A stretch of DNA of 64,000 nt, taken from contig NZ_BMUE01000004.1 in the NCBI RefSeq assembly GCF_014650035.1, forward strand, positions 62,001 through 126,000, in the 5' to 3' direction. This DNA is from Streptomyces lucensis JCM 4490. Lineage in GTDB: Bacteria; Actinomycetota; Actinomycetes; Streptomycetales; Streptomycetaceae. The notes under the pieces are model-generated. The model made no database searches. It had not been told where the DNA came from and saw nothing but the letters and a program-made list of their open reading frames with translations. A program made the translations under genes and the position numbers. Below are positions 17,616 to 24,927 of the stretch, piece after piece. How positions within the stretch are numbered: the first letter of the stretch is position 1; the number at the start of each line of letters is the position of its first letter.

Positions 17616-17967
17616 GACACCGGGCGCGCGCCGCCTGTCCACGCCCCGGCGGCACGGCCCGGGACCGGGCCCCGTACCGGCACGACCGGATGTACGTGGC
17701 CGGACCACGACACCAGCCGCGCGCCACCCGCCCACCGCCCAGCGACACGCCCCAGGGCCGAGCCCCGCACCCGCACCACCCGGGACCGGGCCCCCTGCCG
17801 GCACGACCCCATAGAGCACGCGACCGGACCATGACACCACGCCCGCGCCGCCCGCCCACAGCCCGGCGGCAGGCACACCGCACCCGCTCACGACCGCCGT
17901 GCACGCGGCCGGACCGTGGGACGCCTGGGCGGGGCGGCGGCCTGCGGGGGCGCCCCGCGCAGCACAC
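17591..17967 (+). repeat. degenerate tandem repeats starting in the glycosyltransferase 3' end
   Basis: The sequence GTGGCCGGAC at 17601, within the last codons of the upstream gene, recurs in near-identical context at 17696, 17820 and 17905. A second block containing GGGACCGGGCCCC followed by GGCACGACC recurs after the first two copies. Units are about 85-124 bases and increasingly diverged. The 352 bases between the stop codon and the next gene are nearly filled by these copies; no gene is seen there. Confidence 0.7.
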
Positions 17968-18732
17968 CTAGATCCGCCTGCCTCCACCGGCCGGCGCCAC
18001 GGGTGCGCCGTGTTCGTGCAGGGGGCCGATCGTCAGGCCCGCCCGCCGGCAGCTCTCGACGAGGGCCGGCAGGGCGCCCAGGGCCGAGTGCCAGCAGCCG
18101 GGGGCCGCGTGGCGGTCGGAGTCGTGCAGCAGGATCGTGCCGCCGCCGCGCAGGTCCGCCGCGACGTGGGCGCGTACGGAGGAGGGGGTGGCATCCGCCG
18201 TCCAGTCCTTGCCCCAGGCCGACCACAGGACCGTCCGCAGCCCGGCGCGCCGGGCGGCCGACCAGCGACCGGCGGTGAGGATGCCGTACGGCGGGCGGTA
18301 CCACCGCGGCCGGTGGCCGGTGGCGTCCCGCACCGCGCGGACGGTGCGGGCGAGCTCCTCGGCGTCCCGCAGGGGCGCGGGGCGCCAGGGGCGGTCGTGG
18401 GTCCAGCCGTGGACCGCCGGCTCGTGCCCGCGCCGTGCGGTCTCCCGGGCCAGCTCGGGGTGGCGCACGACGTGCTCGCCGAGCAGGAAGAAGGTCGCCC
18501 GCACCCCCAGGTCGTCCAGCGCGTCGAGGAAGCGCGGCGTCGACTCCGGATCCGGGCCGTCGTCGAAGGTCAGGGCCACGTGCCGGCGGCGGCCGGTGCC
18601 GGAGAGGGCCGGGAAGAGCCGCAGCCGTACGCCCGGGAGCCAGGTGGCCGCCGGGCCGATGTGCGCGGCGGCGATCGCGGCGGGCAGCAGGAGCGCCGCC
18701 GTCCGCCACGGGCGGTCGGTCACGGGTGACAT
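17968..18732 (-). CDS. polysaccharide deacetylase (NodB/CE4 family), secreted or membrane-anchored
   Basis: A 254-residue CE4 enzyme with all five motifs: TFDDGPD (catalytic base and metal Asp), HGWTHDRP (metal His pair), RPPYG, WGKDW and ILLHDSD. A hydrophobic N-terminal segment (about 10-30) gives a signal or anchor. It should remove N-acetyl groups from a cell-wall or capsular glycan. ATG at 18732 follows AGGAGG with 10-base spacing. It is the last gene of a likely operon after a dehydrogenase and a DMT-type transporter. Confidence 0.9.
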   Translation of the reverse strand: MSPVTDRPWRTAALLLPAAIAAAHIGPAATWLPGVRLRLFPALSGTGRRRHVALTFDDGPDPESTPRFLDALDDLGVRATFFLLGEHVVRHPELARETARRGHEPAVHGWTHDRPWRPAPLRDAEELARTVRAVRDATGHRPRWYRPPYGILTAGRWSAARRAGLRTVLWSAWGKDWTADATPSSVRAHVAADLRGGGTILLHDSDRHAAPGCWHSALGALPALVESCRRAGLTIGPLHEHGAPVAPAGGGRRI

Positions 18733-18776
18733 CGGTGAGCCCCCTCCTGGGTGTGCGACGGGAGTGGTCCTCGGAT

Positions 18777-19703
18777 TCAGTGTCCCCGCGGCGCCGGTGT
18801 CCGCCTCCCCTTCCGTTGCGGCGGCCCGTGCGGCGCGGACGTGTCCCAGTGCTCTCCGGCGGACTGGTCCTGGGCCAGCCCGATGCTGCCCGCGCCGATC
18901 AGGGCGACGCCGATCACCTCGGGTACCACGTTCAGCCCGAGCCGGATCGTCTCGGCGAACAGCACCCAGCCGAGGACGACGCTGGTGAGCGCGTCCCCGA
19001 GCGTGAGCGCGGGCTGGGAGGCCGTCAGGGAGCCGGCGCCGAGCGCGCCCTGCAGCAGCAGGAAGGCGACGAGTCCGGCGGCGGCCGTGGCGTACGGCGA
19101 CCAGTGCGCGAACATCGCCCCGGGGCCGTGCCCGAGCCGGCCGACGGCCTCTTTGAGCAGCGCCGCGGTGGTGGCGAAGCAGACGGCGGAGGCCAGGCCG
19201 AGCAGTGCCGCCCGGGGCGCGCCCCTCGTCGGCCGGGAGACGCCCACGAGCAGGACGACGGCCCCGAGCACCCCGAGGCCGCCGAGCAGCCAGTTCAGGG
19301 GCGGTGCGCTGGGCCGGCCGGGTGACGGCGCCGCCGCCAGGAGGAACACGGCCAGCCCCACGGCGAGGGCGACGAACGCCAGCCAGGTACGGCGTTCGGG
19401 GCGCCGCCGGAAGACCACGCTGCCCACCACGAGGGTGAACAGCAGCTCCGCGGCGAGCAGGGGCTGGACGAGGGACAGGCTGCCGGCGGCCAGCGCCCCC
19501 GCCTGCAGCACGAAGGACAGGGCCAGCAGCCCGGCGCCCGCGATCCAGTGCGGGCGCCGCAGTATGTTGCGGAACCGGCGCACGACGGACCCCGCCCCGG
19601 TGCCCTCCTGCGGCTCCTCCACGGCGGCCCGGCGCTGCAGCACCGAGGCCGCCGCGTTGGACAGGGCCGCGAGCAGGGCGAGGACCACCGTGACGGCGAT
19701 CAT
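18777..19703 (-). CDS. DMT-superfamily (EamA-like) transporter
   Basis: A 308-residue protein with nine or ten hydrophobic helices arranged as two related halves (NAAASVLQRRA at the start, ALTLGDALTSVVLGWVLFAE late), typical of drug/metabolite transporters or magnesium-type DMT proteins. The C-terminus is a short hydrophilic tail. The start ATG at 19703 is seven bases after the stop of the dehydrogenase gene, so the two are co-transcribed. The substrate is unknown. Confidence 0.83.
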   Translation of the reverse strand: MIAVTVVLALLAALSNAAASVLQRRAAVEEPQEGTGAGSVVRRFRNILRRPHWIAGAGLLALSFVLQAGALAAGSLSLVQPLLAAELLFTLVVGSVVFRRRPERRTWLAFVALAVGLAVFLLAAAPSPGRPSAPPLNWLLGGLGVLGAVVLLVGVSRPTRGAPRAALLGLASAVCFATTAALLKEAVGRLGHGPGAMFAHWSPYATAAAGLVAFLLLQGALGAGSLTASQPALTLGDALTSVVLGWVLFAETIRLGLNVVPEVIGVALIGAGSIGLAQDQSAGEHWDTSAPHGPPQRKGRRTPAPRGH

Positions 19704-19709
19704 GCCGGT

Positions 19710-20564
19710 TCACCCGTAGCGGCCGGCCAGCCGCCGGTAGAGCCCCGGTGCGGCGCCGCGCACCCGGGCGGGCAGCCGCAGCCACCCGGGGACGTAGACC
19801 TCGTCCTTGCCGTGCCGGACGGCCGCCCACACCGCGTCCGCGACCCGCTCGGGCGGCACGGGCCGCGGCCACGACCGGGTGTAGGGGGCGCCGCGCCGCT
19901 CGAAAAAGGGGGTGTTGACCACGCCCGGGATCACATGGCTGACGCCGACGCCGGTGCCGCGCAGCTCGTAGCGCAGGGCGTCGGCGAAGGCGGCCAGGGC
20001 GGCCTTCGCCGCGGAGTAGACGGCCTCGCCGCGCACGCCCACGCTGCCGGCGAACGACCCGATGAGCACGACGCGCCCCGACCCGGCCGAGACCATGTGG
20101 GGCAGCAGCGCGCGCACCAGGTGCACGGTGCCCAGCAGGTCGACGCCGACGACCTCGTCGATGCGGGCGGGGGGCATGGCGGCGAAGTCTCCGGCCCAGC
20201 CCACGCCGGCGCCGGCCACCAGCAGGTCCAGCCGCCCGAGGTCATCCAGGGCGAGGCGGGTGAGCTCCCGGCCGGCACCGGGCCGGGCCAGGTCCGCGGG
20301 CAGGGCCACGGCACCGGCGAGGGCGGCCAGCTGCTCCAGGCGGGTGGCGTCCCGGCCGCTCACCGCCAGCCGCCAGCCGCCCTCGGCGGCCAGCCGTCGG
20401 GCCACCGCCGCGCCGATGCCGGAGGACGCGCCCGTGACCAGGGCCGTGCCGCCGCCGGCCGGCCGCCGCCGGCCGGGCCGGTGGGCGGCGGCCGTCGCCG
20501 GGACGGTGGTGGCCACCGTCCCGGTGCGGCTCGGCGGTCCTGCGGGGGGCGGGGCGAAGGACAT
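19710..20564 (-). CDS. short-chain dehydrogenase/reductase
   Basis: A 284-residue classical SDR with the cofactor motif TGASSGIG at about 44-51, the active-site serine in IGSFAG and the catalytic YSAAK. The C-terminal 60 residues resemble SDRs annotated as membrane-associated or lipid-related, with a basic [17 protein letters not shown] end. The first 38 residues are a Pro/Arg-rich extension of doubtful structure, so the true start could be internal. It heads a three-gene operon with the transporter and the polysaccharide deacetylase. Confidence 0.88.
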   Translation of the reverse strand: MSFAPPPAGPPSRTGTVATTVPATAAAHRPGRRRPAGGGTALVTGASSGIGAAVARRLAAEGGWRLAVSGRDATRLEQLAALAGAVALPADLARPGAGRELTRLALDDLGRLDLLVAGAGVGWAGDFAAMPPARIDEVVGVDLLGTVHLVRALLPHMVSAGSGRVVLIGSFAGSVGVRGEAVYSAAKAALAAFADALRYELRGTGVGVSHVIPGVVNTPFFERRGAPYTRSWPRPVPPERVADAVWAAVRHGKDEVYVPGWLRLPARVRGAAPGLYRRLAGRYG

Positions 20565-20621
20565 GGCGGCGACCTCACAGCGACGGGGATCACGGGCTCG
20601 TGGCCTGCCGGTCCGAACCCT

Positions 20622-20659
20622 CGCGGTGTTTCCAGGGGGCCACAGACTGAAACACCGCG
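20622..20659. promoter_or_regulatory. long inverted repeat between divergent genes
   Basis: CGCGGTGTTTC (20622-20632) and GAAACACCGCG (20649-20659) are perfect 11-base complements with a 16-base loop. They lie 58 bases upstream of the dehydrogenase start and 95 bases upstream of the acidic-protein start. It may be an operator for either gene or a transcript hairpin. Confidence 0.5.
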
Positions 20660-20688
20660 CACGGCGGGGCGGCGCGCGGGAGCTGGAC

Positions 20689-20712
20689 GCTTGGGACGCC
20701 GGCGACGGGTAA
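20689..20712 (+). promoter_or_regulatory. possible SigB-type promoter
   Basis: GCTT at 20689-20692, a 14-base spacer and GGGTAA at 20707-20712 approximate the actinobacterial SigB-class pattern GNNT-N14-16-GGGTAY, differing at the last base. The transcript would start about 35 bases before the small acidic-protein gene. It is suggestive only. Confidence 0.25.
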
Positions 20713-20754
20713 CCCTTGGTGGATCAAGACCGCACAGCGACGGAAGGAGGGGCC

Positions 20755-20922
20755 ATGCCCGGCGGGAACGACCACGAGGACCGGCCCGAGACGGCCCTGG
20801 AGGAGGTTCTCCAGGAGGCCGAGGAGGCCGAGAAGCACGGCGCGGACGACGATCACTCCGGTGAGGCCGGGGATGCCATCACCCCGAACGCCGGAGCGCA
20901 GGAGCAGGCCGACGGCGACTGA
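20755..20922 (+). CDS. small acidic hypothetical protein
   Basis: A 55-residue, very hydrophilic and acidic protein with a central helix-forming stretch (TALEEVLQEAEEAEK) and a disordered tail ending AQEQADGD. ATG at 20755 follows AAGGAGG with good spacing. No catalytic motif is visible and no function is assigned. It is convergent with the decayed flavodoxin-family gene. Confidence 0.7.
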   Translation: MPGGNDHEDRPETALEEVLQEAEEAEKHGADDDHSGEAGDAITPNAGAQEQADGD

Positions 20923-20929
20923 CGGCGAC

Positions 20930-21130
20930 CAGCCCGGCGGCGCGCCCACGGGGCGCTCCGCCAGGGCGCGCAACCGGGCGCTCCTCGTCGTCGGTCTCGG
21001 CAAGCATCGCGTCCATCCGCTCCAGCACCCGCTGGGTCACGGAGGACGGACGTCCCAGCCAGGTCGGCGAGGCGATCACCAGGGGGGCCGGTGACCTCTT
21101 CAGGGTGCAGTTGATCACTAGTGCTTTCAT
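20930..21130 (-). pseudogene. decayed flavodoxin-family NAD(P)H-dependent oxidoreductase
   Basis: On the minus strand the ATG at 21130 opens MKALVINCTLKRSPAP, the classical start of this family. It then jumps directly to VIASPTWLGRPSSV and LERMDAMLAETDDEE, which in intact relatives lie about 60 residues further on. After that the frame shifts, and RALAERPVGAPPG, which I recognise as the usual C-terminal end, appears in another frame. So two internal deletions, one breaking the frame, have reduced a roughly 200-codon gene to about 200 bases. The FMN-binding segments are incomplete, and a functional product is very unlikely. Confidence 0.75.
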
Positions 21131-21152
21131 GAGGTCCGGGTACCCGAGGCCC

Positions 21153-22166
21153 ATGAACCACCACCTGCGAGGCCCCCAGCTGCCCCCGTCCCGGGGGCCG
21201 CTCTCCGCCGCGGTCACCGCGTACCTGAGCGGCACCGGTCCCCTCCCCCGCCCGGCGGACGCCGCCGGCGCCGACCCGTACGGCGACGACGCCCAGCTCG
21301 CCCTGTACCTGTGCTACGAGCTGCACTACCGCGGCTTCGCCGGGGTCGGCCCCCGGTTCGAGTGGGACCCGGAGCTGCTGCGCGTCCGCGGCGCGCTGGA
21401 GGACGGCTTCCTGGCCGCGCTGCGCGCCGACACGCCGGGCCACGACAGTCTCGACGACGCGCTCGGCGCCCTCCTGGTCGAACCGGTCGAGGGCACGGGC
21501 GTCACCCACTTCCTGCGGGACGAGGGCGAGCTGTGGCACCTGCGCGAGTACGCCGCCCAGCGCTCCCTGTACCACCTGAAGGAGGCCGACCCGCACGCCT
21601 GGGTGCTGCCGCGGCTGTGGGGGCGGGCCAAGGCGGCGATGGCGGCGGTGGAGTTCGACGAGTTCGGCGGCGGCCGGGCCGACCGGGTCCACGCCCGCCT
21701 GTTCGCCGACCTCATGGCGGACCTGGGCCTGGACACCGCGTACGGGCGCTATCTGGACGCGGCGCCCGCACCGATGCTGGCCGTGGTCAACCTGATGTCC
21801 CTGTTCGGGCTGCACCGGGACCTGCGCGGCGCCCTGGTGGGCCACTTCGCCGAGGTCGAGATCACCTCCTCGCCCGGTTCCCGCCGGCTGGCCGAGGCGA
21901 TGCGCCGCACGGGGGCCGGCCCGGCGGCGGAGTTCTTCTACGACGAGCACGTCGAGGCGGACGCGGTCCACGAGCAGGTCGTCCGGCACGACGTCATCGG
22001 CGGCCTGCTCGCGGAGGAGCCCGAACTCGCGGGGGACGTCGCCTTCGGGATCGACGCGACCGAATACCTGGAGGACCGGCTGGCCCGGTGGCTGCTCACC
22101 CGCTGGCGTGCGGGACGGTCGTCGCTGCGCACGCCCCTGGAGGCGCAAATGGCCCATACATCCTGA
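21153..22166 (+). CDS. haem-oxygenase-like diiron oxidase (iron-containing redox enzyme family)
   Basis: A 337-residue all-helical protein of the haem-oxygenase-like superfamily. Candidate metal ligands are visible in YELHYRGF, HFAEVEITSS and FYDEHVEADAVHE, the expected glutamate/histidine pattern of HDO-type diiron enzymes. Such enzymes perform O2-dependent oxidations such as N-oxygenation or C-C cleavage; this one's substrate is unknown. ATG at 21153 has only a weak GAGG upstream. The methyltransferase gene starts directly after its stop codon, and a CDGSH iron-sulfur protein follows, suggesting one functional unit. Confidence 0.83.
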   Translation: MNHHLRGPQLPPSRGPLSAAVTAYLSGTGPLPRPADAAGADPYGDDAQLALYLCYELHYRGFAGVGPRFEWDPELLRVRGALEDGFLAALRADTPGHDSLDDALGALLVEPVEGTGVTHFLRDEGELWHLREYAAQRSLYHLKEADPHAWVLPRLWGRAKAAMAAVEFDEFGGGRADRVHARLFADLMADLGLDTAYGRYLDAAPAPMLAVVNLMSLFGLHRDLRGALVGHFAEVEITSSPGSRRLAEAMRRTGAGPAAEFFYDEHVEADAVHEQVVRHDVIGGLLAEEPELAGDVAFGIDATEYLEDRLARWLLTRWRAGRSSLRTPLEAQMAHTS

Positions 22167-22841
22167 ATGACCGGGTACTCGCGCACCGTGATCGCATTGG
22201 TGCTTCCGGGTGTGTACGCCCCGCAGGACGACACGGAACTACTGGCCGAGGTCCTCCGGGAGGAGGACCCGCCGCCCGGCAGCCGGGTGCTGGACGTGGG
22301 CACGGGGAGCGGCGCGCTGGCGCTGGAGGCGGCCCGCCGGGGCGCCGAGGTGACCGCGGTGGACGTCTCCCGGCGCGCGGTGTGGACGGCGCGGCTGAAC
22401 GCCTGGCTGACCCGGCTGCCGGTCCGCATCCGGCGCGGCAACCTCTTCGGCCCGGTCGGGGACCGCTCCTACGACGTCATCCTGGCGAATCCGCCCTACG
22501 TGCCGGCGCCGGACACCCGGCGCGGTCCGCACGGCCGGTCCCGGGCCTGGGACGCGGGCCACGACGGAAGGCTGCTGCTGGACCGGATCTGCAGGGACGC
22601 GCCGGCGCTGCTGCGCCCGGGAGGCCTGCTGCTGATCGTGCACTCGGCGCTGAGCGGCCCCGACCGCACGCTCGAACTCCTGCGGGCGGCGGGCCTGAAG
22701 GCCGCGGTGGTCCGGCGCCGCTGGATCGCCTTCGGTCCGGTGCTGCGCTCGCGGGAGGAGTGGCTGCGCCGCCGCGGGCTGCTCGCGGCGTCCGACGAGA
22801 GGGAAGAGCTGGTGGTCATCCGTGCCGAACGAGTCCGCTGA
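22167..22841 (+). CDS. HemK/PrmC-like SAM-dependent methyltransferase
   Basis: A 224-residue class I methyltransferase with VLDVGTGSGALAL (SAM-binding motif I) and the amino-methylating motif NPPYVP. The overall form is like HemK2/MTQ2-type enzymes, which methylate glutamine or other amide nitrogens in proteins or small molecules. It is too small to be canonical PrmC, as it lacks the N-terminal helical domain. The start follows the preceding stop with no gap (TGA ATG), and the CDGSH gene overlaps its 3' end by 20 bases. Confidence 0.88.
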   Translation: MTGYSRTVIALVLPGVYAPQDDTELLAEVLREEDPPPGSRVLDVGTGSGALALEAARRGAEVTAVDVSRRAVWTARLNAWLTRLPVRIRRGNLFGPVGDRSYDVILANPPYVPAPDTRRGPHGRSRAWDAGHDGRLLLDRICRDAPALLRPGGLLLIVHSALSGPDRTLELLRAAGLKAAVVRRRWIAFGPVLRSREEWLRRRGLLAASDEREELVVIRAERVR

Positions 22842-23022
22842 CGACCGCGCCCGCCGGATCACCATGCGGCGGGGTGGGCCGCTGCTGGTGGAGGGGCCGG
22901 TGGAGATCGAACTGGAGGACGGCACCACGGTCTCCTCGGACCGCTTCCGTGTCGCTCTGTGCACATGCCGGCGCAGTCGCCGCTACCCCTGGTGCGACAC
23001 GAGTCATCGTCGCAAGGGCTGA
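22822..23022 (+). CDS. CDGSH-type iron-sulfur protein
   Basis: A 66-residue protein whose C-terminus has the full CDGSH cluster motif CTCRRSRRYPWCDTSH (three Cys and one His), binding a redox-active 2Fe-2S cluster. The middle part (GGPLLVEGPVEIELEDG) is the standard beta extension of bacterial CDGSH proteins. GTG at 22822 overlaps the methyltransferase gene; an internal ATG at 22864 would give a shorter form that keeps the whole motif. It could pass electrons to the diiron oxidase of the same operon. Confidence 0.88.
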   Translation: MPNESADDRARRITMRRGGPLLVEGPVEIELEDGTTVSSDRFRVALCTCRRSRRYPWCDTSHRRKG

Positions 23023-23090
23023 ACAACGGTTGAAACCGGTTGTTTTTCGCCGCTCCCCGGGAGGCCCCCCACGGGCCTGCCCGGGGAGCG
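23022..23090 (+). terminator. double hairpin ending the oxidase operon
   Basis: The first hairpin (AACAAC GGTT / AACC GTTGTT, 23022-23048) starts at the stop codon and ends in TTTTT. The second is very strong: CGCTCCCCGGG (23051-23061) pairs with CCCGGGGAGCG (23080-23090), and an inner AGGCCC/GGGCCT extends the stem. Confidence 0.85.
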
Positions 23091-23234
23091 GCTGTGTGCC
23101 CCGGGATCCGGCGGGCGGCCCCACACCGCCCGTCGTCGTTCCCGGTGCGAGATCGCAGGTTCCCCGTCTCGGAGGCCGCACTCCCCAGTTACGGACCTGA
23201 CCCGACATGTACGGAGACCGTGCGATCCCGGTCC

Positions 23235-23669
23235 TCAGAAGGAGAAGACGCCGCCGGTGACGGCTTCCTTCAGGCAGGAGTTGGCGAAGGTGCGCTCGTA
23301 GGAGACGCGCTTGCCCTGCCACACGCCCTGGACCGTGACGACCACTGGGTCGTAGATCTTGGTGCACATCACGTCGCTCTGCGCCTTCAGGGCGTCGAAG
23401 TCGCCGCCGACGCCGCGCAGCTCGGCGCAGGCCTGGGCGGCGGCCGGATGGGTGCCGGAGGCCGTCGGGGCGCAGCTGAGGGTGACGGCACGCTCCGCTG
23501 TCGCCGTCGCCGCCTCGTTGCCGTGGCCGGTGGTCAGCACCAGCGCCGAGGGCGCGTAGAGCGACGACGGGGCGGCGTCCGGCGCGGCGACGGCAGCCCC
23601 TGTCAGGGGTCCGCATACGGCAGCGGCCGTGAGGCCGAGGGCCGCTGCCCAGCGCGCGGTGTTCCGCAT
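23235..23669 (-). CDS. subtilisin-inhibitor-like (SSI) protease inhibitor, Lys at P1
   Basis: A 144-residue secreted inhibitor with a signal peptide of about 30 residues and the SSI fold. Four cysteines are in the conserved places (LSCAPT, AQACAEL, VMCTK, NSCLKEA). The reactive-site loop reads MCTKIYDP where SSI has MCPMVYDP. P1 is therefore Lys, which predicts inhibition of trypsin-like enzymes as well as subtilisin. ATG at 23669 is chosen because GGAAGG lies nine bases upstream; the ATG at 23678 sits directly on that site. These inhibitors are abundant secreted proteins that control endogenous proteases in Streptomyces. Confidence 0.95.
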   Translation of the reverse strand: MRNTARWAAALGLTAAAVCGPLTGAAVAAPDAAPSSLYAPSALVLTTGHGNEAATATAERAVTLSCAPTASGTHPAAAQACAELRGVGGDFDALKAQSDVMCTKIYDPVVVTVQGVWQGKRVSYERTFANSCLKEAVTGGVFSF

Positions 23670-24162
23670 TGTGTGCATCCTTCCGCTTGGAACTGTCGAT
23701 TGCCGGCCCGGGCCCGGTGGGGCACCGGAGCGGCGAGCGCCACTCTGCCGAGTCCGCGACCGAAACTCACATCGAACCCATAGGTTTCAGTAACCTTTCG
23801 TGTTGAATCAGTGGCGTGAAGTTACGGAATTCGCGCACCTCGAGCCCGCAACTGAGCGGCACCCGGGCGTCCGACGTGACCGGATGGCCGAAAATCATCT
23901 CTTCGTTAATCGGCCTGAAACATTCCGACTCCGCCCATGGCGAGCCCCCTCCGTGACGCCTCGTGTTCATGCCCTCGCCTCCGGGCTACCGATCGCGCGC
24001 GGATTCGTCCACGGGGCGGAGCGGGCGAACGGTTCGCCCTCGGACCGGAGCCCCGGCCCGCACCGCGCGCAGCACTGCGGCTCGCGGCCGGAATACCCAA
24101 CTCCGCGTTCAGCGAGTGGAGTTGACGAGTAGACGGAAAGACCGGTCCGGTACGTTGCGCCC
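23670..24162. other. 493-base intergenic region with lower GC
   Basis: It holds the promoters of the divergent inhibitor and hydrolase genes. Visible elements are AGGTT/AACCT at 23782-23796, GGCCGA/TCGGCC at 23886-23915, and TACGTT at 24151-24156. The TACGTT fits a -10 element placed so that transcription of the hydrolase gene would begin at its ATG (leaderless). A 67-codon minus-strand frame at 23767-23970 has a fair ribosome binding site but poor codon use. Confidence 0.45.
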
Positions 24163-24858
24163 ATGACCGATTACATGCTGGTGGCGGGCGCCTGGCTGGG
24201 TGCCTGGGCCTGGGACGAGGTGGCGACCGGGCTGCGCGCCCGCGGCCACGAGGCGCACGCCGTGACCCTGTCGGGACTCGCCGAGAAGCGCGGCCTGCCC
24301 ACCGGGCAGCGCACCCACGTCCAGGACATCGTGGACGAGATCGAACGGCTGGACCTGACGGACGTGGTCCTGGTCGGGCACAGCTATTCGGGCGTGCCGG
24401 TCGGGCAGGCGGCCGAGCGGATCGGCGACCGGCTGCGCCGCGTGGTGTACGTCGACTCCAACCTGCCCGCGGACGGGGTGTCGTTCCTCGACGGCTTCCC
24501 CAGCGACCACATCCGTGCCGCCCTCGCGGAGAACGACGGCGTGTGGCCGACGCTACCGCCGGCCGGGTATGCGAACCAGGGCCTGACCGACGAGCAGATC
24601 CACCGGATCGTCACCGAGGGCACCCCGCAGCCCGGCAGCACGCTCACCGAGCCCGCCGTGCTCGAGCGGCCGCCCGCCGACCTGCCGGCCACCTACGTCA
24701 AGTGCACCCTGGACGGACGCCCTCCGCTGCCCGCCGTGGACGAGGCCCTGAAGGGCGGTCGCTGGGAGCTGGTCGAGTTGTACACCGGCCACTGGCCGAT
24801 GTTCTCCACACCGCGCGAGCTGGCCGGCATCCTGGAGGAGGCGGGCACCCGGGCCTGA
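24163..24858 (+). CDS. alpha/beta hydrolase (esterase-like)
   Basis: A 231-residue single-domain alpha/beta hydrolase. The nucleophile elbow is GHSYSG, the oxyanion region is AGAWLGAWAWDEV near the N-terminus, and the late histidine lies in TGHWPMF. It resembles small esterases of the EstA/hydroxynitrile-lyase-like branch. No good ribosome binding site precedes the ATG, and a TACGTT sits six bases upstream, so a leaderless message is likely. It is followed on the same strand by an FMN oxidase 69 bases later, perhaps in one transcript. The substrate is unknown. Confidence 0.88.
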   Translation: MTDYMLVAGAWLGAWAWDEVATGLRARGHEAHAVTLSGLAEKRGLPTGQRTHVQDIVDEIERLDLTDVVLVGHSYSGVPVGQAAERIGDRLRRVVYVDSNLPADGVSFLDGFPSDHIRAALAENDGVWPTLPPAGYANQGLTDEQIHRIVTEGTPQPGSTLTEPAVLERPPADLPATYVKCTLDGRPPLPAVDEALKGGRWELVELYTGHWPMFSTPRELAGILEEAGTRA

Positions 24859-24927
24859 GCCCGCCACTACCCGCCAGTATCGTCGGCGCCGCAACGCGTG
24901 CTCAGCGACGAGAGGCGGCGGTGACGG

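Noticed and set aside
23767..23970. A 67-codon minus-strand frame with GGAGG before its ATG
   Set aside because: Third-position GC is far below that of neighbouring genes, it contains a TTA codon, and its product resembles nothing known. It remains a weak possibility.
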